Of a stretch of DNA of 64,000 bases, positions 60,164-64,000 are shown piece after piece (within the stretch, counting starts at the first letter, position 1; each line of letters opens with the position of its first letter). Below the pieces are notes generated by a model that saw only the letters and a list, made by a program, of their open reading frames with translations, ran no database searches and was not told where the DNA came from. The stretch covers positions 124,001-188,000 of the forward strand of contig JAGVJJ010000044.1 in assembly GCA_020051175.1 (NCBI GenBank). The letters run 5' to 3'. The translations under genes were made by a program, and so were the position numbers. This DNA comes from Bacteroidia bacterium (GTDB lineage: Bacteria; Bacteroidota; Bacteroidia; 2-12-FULL-35-15).

Positions 60164-61303
60164 ATGAATACAAAAGACGTAGCTCCAACTTTAGAAAAAA
60201 TCTATAAGGAAGCAGGAGATTTTTTGCCCCTTAACGGAACCGATTATGTTGAATTTTATGTAGGGAACGCAAAACAATCGGCCCACTTTTACAAAACAGC
60301 TTTTGGCTTTCAGTCGCTGGCGTACAAAGGCCTTGAAACTGGTTGCCGGGACTACGCTTCGTATGTGCTCGTGCAGGATAAAATAAAATTGGTGCTTACC
60401 ACCCCGCTTAATTCCAAATCGCCTATCAATGACCATTTGCGTAAGCATGGTGATGGGGTAAAAATGGTGGCGCTGTGGGTGGACGATGCAACAAAATCAT
60501 ACAATGAAACCATTGCGCGTGGAGCTAAATCCTTTATGGAACCAACAAAAGAGGAGGATGAGAATGGATATGTTATCCGCTCAGGAATTTATACCTATGG
60601 TGAAACCGTTCACCTGTTTGTAGAGCGCAAAAATTACAATGGTGTGTTTTTGCCGGGGTATAAAACATGGAAATCGGAGTACAATCCTGAGCCGACAGGC
60701 CTTAAATATATCGACCATATGGTAGGCAATGTGGGATGGAATGAAATGAACACCTGGGTAGAATATTATCAGAAAGTAATGGGCTTTATTAACCTTTTGT
60801 CTTTTGACGATAAAGATATTTCAACTGAATATTCGGCCCTGATGAGCAAGGTAATGAGCAACGGAAATGGCCGTATCAAATTCCCAATCAATGAACCTGC
60901 AGAAGGCAAGAAGAAATCACAGATTGAGGAATACATTGATTTTTATGAGGGTCAGGGAGTGCAGCATCTGGCGCTGGCTACAGACGATATAATAAAAACT
61001 GTTACCAACCTAAAAAGCAGGGGAGTAGAGTTCCTTTCTATCCCTACTACTTATTATGAAGAGCTGCAGAGCCGCGTAGGCAAGATCGATGAAAATGTTG
61101 ATGAACTTGCTAAACTGGGAATACTTGTTGATCGTGATGATGAAGGTTATATGCTCCAAATTTTTACAAAGCCGGTAGAGGACCGTCCGACTTTGTTCTA
61201 CGAGATTATTCAGCGTAAAGGTGCCACCTCTTTTGGTAAAGGCAACTTTAAGGCTTTGTTTGAGTCCATTGAGCTGGAGCAGGCAAAACGTGGAACATTG
61301 TAA
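60164..61303 (+). CDS. hppD: 4-hydroxyphenylpyruvate dioxygenase
   Basis: I chose ATG 60164 (MNTKDVAPTLEKIYKEAG). The 379-residue enzyme has two VOC domains and all three iron ligands: His185 (YIDHMVGNVG), His268 (QHLALATDD) and Glu347 (LFYEIIQRKG). The N-terminal FYVGNAKQSAHFYKTAFGF and C-terminal EYIDFYEGQGVQHLA segments are typical. It converts 4-hydroxyphenylpyruvate to homogentisate in tyrosine breakdown. Later pathway genes are not in the window. It is monocistronic, with a good promoter and a palindromic repeat upstream. Confidence 0.94.
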   Translation: MNTKDVAPTLEKIYKEAGDFLPLNGTDYVEFYVGNAKQSAHFYKTAFGFQSLAYKGLETGCRDYASYVLVQDKIKLVLTTPLNSKSPINDHLRKHGDGVKMVALWVDDATKSYNETIARGAKSFMEPTKEEDENGYVIRSGIYTYGETVHLFVERKNYNGVFLPGYKTWKSEYNPEPTGLKYIDHMVGNVGWNEMNTWVEYYQKVMGFINLLSFDDKDISTEYSALMSKVMSNGNGRIKFPINEPAEGKKKSQIEEYIDFYEGQGVQHLALATDDIIKTVTNLKSRGVEFLSIPTTYYEELQSRVGKIDENVDELAKLGILVDRDDEGYMLQIFTKPVEDRPTLFYEIIQRKGATSFGKGNFKALFESIELEQAKRGTL

Positions 61304-61381
61304 TTGGTGATTTGTTGATTTGCAGAATTATTGATTTGTCTGGTTTACAGCTTTCGTAAATGATTCTGCAATTATTATTAC

Positions 61382-61389
61382 TACATTTG
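61382..61389 (+). promoter_or_regulatory. Candidate Bacteroidota -7 promoter element for the DUF3098-uppP-truB genes
   Basis: TACATTTG matches TAnnTTTG, 22 bases upstream of ATG 61412. Confidence 0.5.
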
Positions 61390-61411
61390 CCCTGGTTAAA
61401 CTAAAAATTGA

Positions 61412-61654
61412 ATGAGTAAAGACATGAAAAAAGCAGGTTTTGCTTTCGGAAAAGAGAACTACCGCATACTTATAGCTGGTGTGCTGTTGGTTGTTCTTGG
61501 CTATATACTAATGATTGGTGGTGGTGCCGAAAACCCCAATGAGTTTCATGCCGATGAAATATTCAGCACCCGCAGGATTACCATTGCTCCAATTACAATC
61601 CTCGTAGGCTTTGTGGTGGTGCTTTTTGGTATTATGAAAAAATCAAAAGATTAG
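61412..61654 (+). CDS. DUF3098 small membrane protein
   Basis: An 80-residue protein with two hydrophobic segments (ILIAGVLLVVLGYILMIGGG and ITIAPITILVGFVVVLFGIM) joined by a conserved loop (ENPNEFHADEIFSTRRITIA), the DUF3098 pattern. Its function is unknown, but it is regularly found next to uppP in Bacteroidota, as here (uppP begins 93 bp downstream), so a role in the undecaprenyl carrier cycle is plausible but unproven. An inverted repeat fills the gap between the two. Confidence 0.85.
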   Translation: MSKDMKKAGFAFGKENYRILIAGVLLVVLGYILMIGGGAENPNEFHADEIFSTRRITIAPITILVGFVVVLFGIMKKSKD

Positions 61655-61659
61655 TTTTT

Positions 61660-61746
61660 AGATTGAGATCTGAGACATGAGATGTGAGAAGTCATATTCT
61701 CCGATAAATTAAAAGTCTCATCTCTCAAATCCCATATCTCATATCT
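61660..61746. repeat. Degenerate GAGAT-rich inverted repeat
   Basis: Left arm ~61660-61689 (GATTGAGATCTGAGACATG) and right arm ~61716-61746 (TCTCATCTCTCAAATCCCA) are imperfect reverse complements made of repeated GAGAT/ATCTC words. It fills the gap between the DUF3098 and uppP genes without an ORF. Confidence 0.6.
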
Positions 61747-61747
61747 T

Positions 61748-62539
61748 ATGTCATATCTTCACGCAATTATCCTCGCTATTATTGAAGGGATAACCGAGTT
61801 TTTACCCGTTTCTTCAACAGGCCATATGATTTTGGGCTCTTCCATCATGGGCATAGCACATGATCCATTTACAAAATTGTTTACTGTTGCTATTCAGCTG
61901 GGTGCAATATTATCTGTAATCATATTGTACTGGAAAAAATTTTTCCAGACACTCGATTTTTACTTTAAGCTGGTTGTGGCCTTTATTCCGGCTGCCGTTT
62001 TTGGTGTTTTGTTTAATGATCAGATCGATGCCCTGCTTGAGAATGTGCTGGTTGTAGGTATTACTTTATTTATTGGCGGGGTCGTATTCCTTTTTCTTGA
62101 CAAGTTGTTCAGCAATGAGAATAAAAACGATGCTCCTCCGTCTTATCCTTCGGCATTGAAAATTGGTTTGTTCCAGGTTATAGCAATGATCCCGGGCGTT
62201 TCACGATCTGCAGCTACAATAATTGGTGGTTTAACACAAAAGCTTACACGTAAAGCAGCAGCTGAATTTTCTTTTTTTCTTGCTGTACCCACTATGTTTG
62301 CCGCAACAGCAAAAAAAGGATATGATTATTACAAAGAAGGTATTGCTTTCGATTCAAACCAGGTAAACCTGTTGATTGTAGGAAATATTGTGGCGTTTAT
62401 TGTGGCAATGATTGCCATCAAATCATTTATAGGGTTTCTTACAAAGCATGGCTTTAAAGTGTTCGGGTACTATCGTATAGCCGTGGGCCTTATCATCATT
62501 GTGCTGTATCTTGCGGGCTATCAGTTGAGCATTGTCTGA
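61748..62539 (+). CDS. uppP: Undecaprenyl-diphosphatase
   Basis: A 263-residue integral membrane phosphatase of the BacA/UppP family: [19 protein letters not shown] is motif 1 with both glutamates and the Ser-Thr-Gly-His, and [19 protein letters not shown] is motif 2 with the catalytic Arg and Ser. About eight hydrophobic segments are seen. It recycles undecaprenyl pyrophosphate to the monophosphate carrier for peptidoglycan and surface glycans, such as those made by the locus at 1-25 kb. Its stop overlaps the truB start by one base (TGATG), so the two are coupled. Confidence 0.95.
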   Translation: MSYLHAIILAIIEGITEFLPVSSTGHMILGSSIMGIAHDPFTKLFTVAIQLGAILSVIILYWKKFFQTLDFYFKLVVAFIPAAVFGVLFNDQIDALLENVLVVGITLFIGGVVFLFLDKLFSNENKNDAPPSYPSALKIGLFQVIAMIPGVSRSAATIIGGLTQKLTRKAAAEFSFFLAVPTMFAATAKKGYDYYKEGIAFDSNQVNLLIVGNIVAFIVAMIAIKSFIGFLTKHGFKVFGYYRIAVGLIIIVLYLAGYQLSIV

Positions 62540-63252
62540 TGAAAATGTATGATTTCAGAGCAGGAGAGGTGCTTGTGATTGATAAACCTCTTACATGGAC
62601 TTCTTTCCAGGTAGTGAATAAATTAAAATATCTGATCAAGCATCATCCGTCCTTAATATTAGATGGTAAAAGAGTTCAACCGAAAATAGGCCATGCAGGA
62701 ACCCTGGATCCTTTAGCTACCGGACTTTTGATTATCTGTACCGGCAAGCAAACCAAAAATATTGAGCTGTACCAGGCCCAGGAAAAGGAATATATCGGTA
62801 CTTTTTACATCGGGGCCACAACACCTTGTTACGACAGGGAAAAAGAAATTGATGCGTATTATCCAACGGAACACATTACTGAGGAGCTGATTTATGATAC
62901 TACCAAGCAATTCATTGGCAAAATTCAACAAACACCTCCTTTGTATTCAGCAATTAAGATTGATGGCAAAAGGGCCTATGATATTGCACGGGCCGGTAAA
63001 ACGGCAGAAATAAAGCCCAAAGAAATCACCATTTCCGAATTTGAAATTACGCGTATTGCCTTGCCGGACGTTGATTTTAGGGTAGTGTGCAGCAAAGGTA
63101 CTTACATCCGCTCCCTGGCGAGGGATTTTGGGGAGGCATTAAAAAGCGGTGGACATTTAACCGCTTTGCGAAGGACGCGCATTGGTGATTTTCATGTGAA
63201 AGACGCTATGTCGATTGAGCTTTTTCAGCAAGAATTGGCTTTAAACTCTTAA
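62539..63252 (+). CDS. truB: tRNA pseudouridine(55) synthase
   Basis: A 237-residue TruB. The catalytic Asp57 is in GHAGTLDPLATGLLII, with EVLVIDKPLTWTSFQVVNKL at the N-terminus, QTPPLYSAIKIDGKRAYDIA in the middle and CSKGTYIRSLARDFGEAL near the end. It modifies U55 in the T-loop of tRNAs. The C-terminal PUA domain of longer TruB proteins is absent, as is common in Bacteroidota. It overlaps uppP by one base. A short insertion (HHPSLILDGKRVQPK) lies between motif 1 and the catalytic loop. Confidence 0.94.
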   Translation: MKMYDFRAGEVLVIDKPLTWTSFQVVNKLKYLIKHHPSLILDGKRVQPKIGHAGTLDPLATGLLIICTGKQTKNIELYQAQEKEYIGTFYIGATTPCYDREKEIDAYYPTEHITEELIYDTTKQFIGKIQQTPPLYSAIKIDGKRAYDIARAGKTAEIKPKEITISEFEITRIALPDVDFRVVCSKGTYIRSLARDFGEALKSGGHLTALRRTRIGDFHVKDAMSIELFQQELALNS

Positions 63253-63372
63253 AGGGCTTCGCTTTTCTGAGTTCTAATTCCGTCAGCTATCAATAATTTA
63301 CTGCAAATCGATGCCGTTTCTCCATTTTGCTAAAAAAATACGATTTTTGTTGATTTCTGGCCTTTATAGTAT

Positions 63373-63380
63373 TAATTTTG
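63373..63380 (+). promoter_or_regulatory. Candidate Bacteroidota promoter for queA
   Basis: TAATTTTG (exact TAnnTTTG), with TTTG at 63346-63349 and TTG at 63350-63352 at about the right distance for a -33 element. It ends 49 bases before ATG 63430. Confidence 0.6.
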
Positions 63381-63429
63381 CACTCTTGATTTTTATATTT
63401 AAACATTATTTTAGAATCCCGTAAGATTT

Positions 63430-64000
63430 ATGAAACTCTCACAATTCAAATTTAACCTTCCTAAAGAATTAATTGCTGAAACCCCTGCCAAGTCGCGTGA
63501 TGAAGCGAAGCTGATGGTTATTAACCGCAAAACCGGCAAAATCGAGCATAAATTGTTCAAAGATATTTTGACCTATTTTGGCGATGGCGACTGCATGATT
63601 TTGAATGATACCAAAGTATTTCCTGCACGTATGTACGGAAATAAGGAGAAAACAGGGGCAAAAATAGAAGTGTTTTTGCTACGTGAGCTAAATGCTGAAA
63701 GCCGTTTATGGGATGTTTTAGTAGATCCTGCCCGTAAAATACGTATTGGCAACAAGCTGTATTTTGGTGATGATGATACGTTGGTAGCTGAGGTAATTGA
63801 CAATACTACTTCCCGTGGACGTACATTACGCTTTTTGTTTGACGGTTCTTACGAGGAGTTCCGTAAAACCCTTAAAGACATGGGCGAAACCCCGCTCCCT
63901 AAATACATCAAGCGTGCACCTACTGAAGAGGATAAGGAGCGTTATCAAACGGTATATGCCCAAAATGAAGGTGCCGTTGCTGCTCCTACAGCTGGTTTGC
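63430..64000 (+). CDS. queA: tRNA preQ1(34) S-adenosylmethionine ribosyltransferase-isomerase (3' truncated)
   Basis: The gene starts at ATG 63430 and runs off the end of the window after 190 codons; the full enzyme is usually ~350 residues. [51 protein letters not shown] and [20 protein letters not shown] then AAPTAGL are QueA signatures. It transfers the ribose part of SAM to preQ1 in the tRNA wobble position, making epoxyqueuosine. It lies 177 bp after truB with its own promoter candidate, so two tRNA-modification genes are neighbours here. Confidence 0.95.
   Translation, partial: MKLSQFKFNLPKELIAETPAKSRDEAKLMVINRKTGKIEHKLFKDILTYFGDGDCMILNDTKVFPARMYGNKEKTGAKIEVFLLRELNAESRLWDVLVDPARKIRIGNKLYFGDDDTLVAEVIDNTTSRGRTLRFLFDGSYEEFRKTLKDMGETPLPKYIKRAPTEEDKERYQTVYAQNEGAVAAPTAGL

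Overview
The window comes from an AT-rich member of the Bacteroidota. The evidence is type IX secretion (a PorV/PorQ-family protein and two proteins with C-terminal sorting domains), several families best known from this phylum (DUF5686, DUF5777, DUF4271, DUF3098), no obvious Shine-Dalgarno sites, and many genes preceded by the Bacteroidota -7 promoter element TAnnTTTG. I cannot assign genus or class. I found no rRNA, tRNA, CRISPR array or insertion-sequence transposase. No stretch over about 300 bases lacks a gene, except 36367-37006, which holds a broken GIY-YIG gene and its palindromic repeats.

Region 1 (1-11553, + strand) is a surface-glycan locus. It holds a Gfo/Idh oxidoreductase cut by the window edge, two left-handed beta-helix acetyltransferases, two GT2 glycosyltransferases, two DegT-type sugar aminotransferases, an SDR epimerase/dehydratase, a beta-propeller glycosidase-like protein, a GNAT/FemAB-like transferase, a membrane acyltransferase and one protein I do not recognise. 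Oxidation, transamination and N-acetylation together suggest synthesis of an N-acetylated amino sugar.

Region 2 (11569-24963, mostly - strand) is a block of large multi-pass membrane proteins that look like GT-C glycosyltransferases. It contains two diverged copies of a set: a small membrane-anchored protein, a ~470-residue membrane protein overlapping it by 4 bp, and a ~500-residue membrane protein. A NeuD-like acetyltransferase and a lone methyltransferase lie among them.

Region 3 (25048-42360) is mostly housekeeping and envelope genes: tatC, a DUF5686 outer-membrane protein, lptB, an SdiA-regulated-type protein, a DinB protein, purS, pssA, a PorV/PorQ protein, lnt, a dihydrolipoyl dehydrogenase, hemH, a glutathione peroxidase, a UvrD/PcrA helicase and a methyltransferase. 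A GIY-YIG nuclease pseudogene bounded by inverted palindromic repeats sits before hemH.

Region 4 (42591-55465) begins with a secreted NHL-repeat protein. A signalling module follows: SiaB-like kinase, SiaC-like phosphoprotein, an exported Lys/Ala-rich protein, and two membrane PP2C (SpoIIE-type) phosphatases with different sensors, one a beta-propeller and one TPR. By analogy with SiaABC this is probably a phosphorylation switch, but no SiaD-like output is visible. A strong bidirectional terminator separates it from a convergent gene for a repeat-rich surface protein that carries both a Peptidase_S74 chaperone domain and a type IX sorting signal.

Region 5 (55733-64000) holds an antitoxin-like orphan, a three-gene set (cytochrome-like lipoprotein, YceI, DUF5777), hemD with a DUF4271 gene, 4-hydroxyphenylpyruvate dioxygenase, DUF3098-uppP-truB, and the start of queA.

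Several unrelated families of short palindromic or degenerate intergenic repeats are scattered through the window. One lies inside the signal peptide of the DUF5686 gene and another encodes the end of the GIY-YIG protein.
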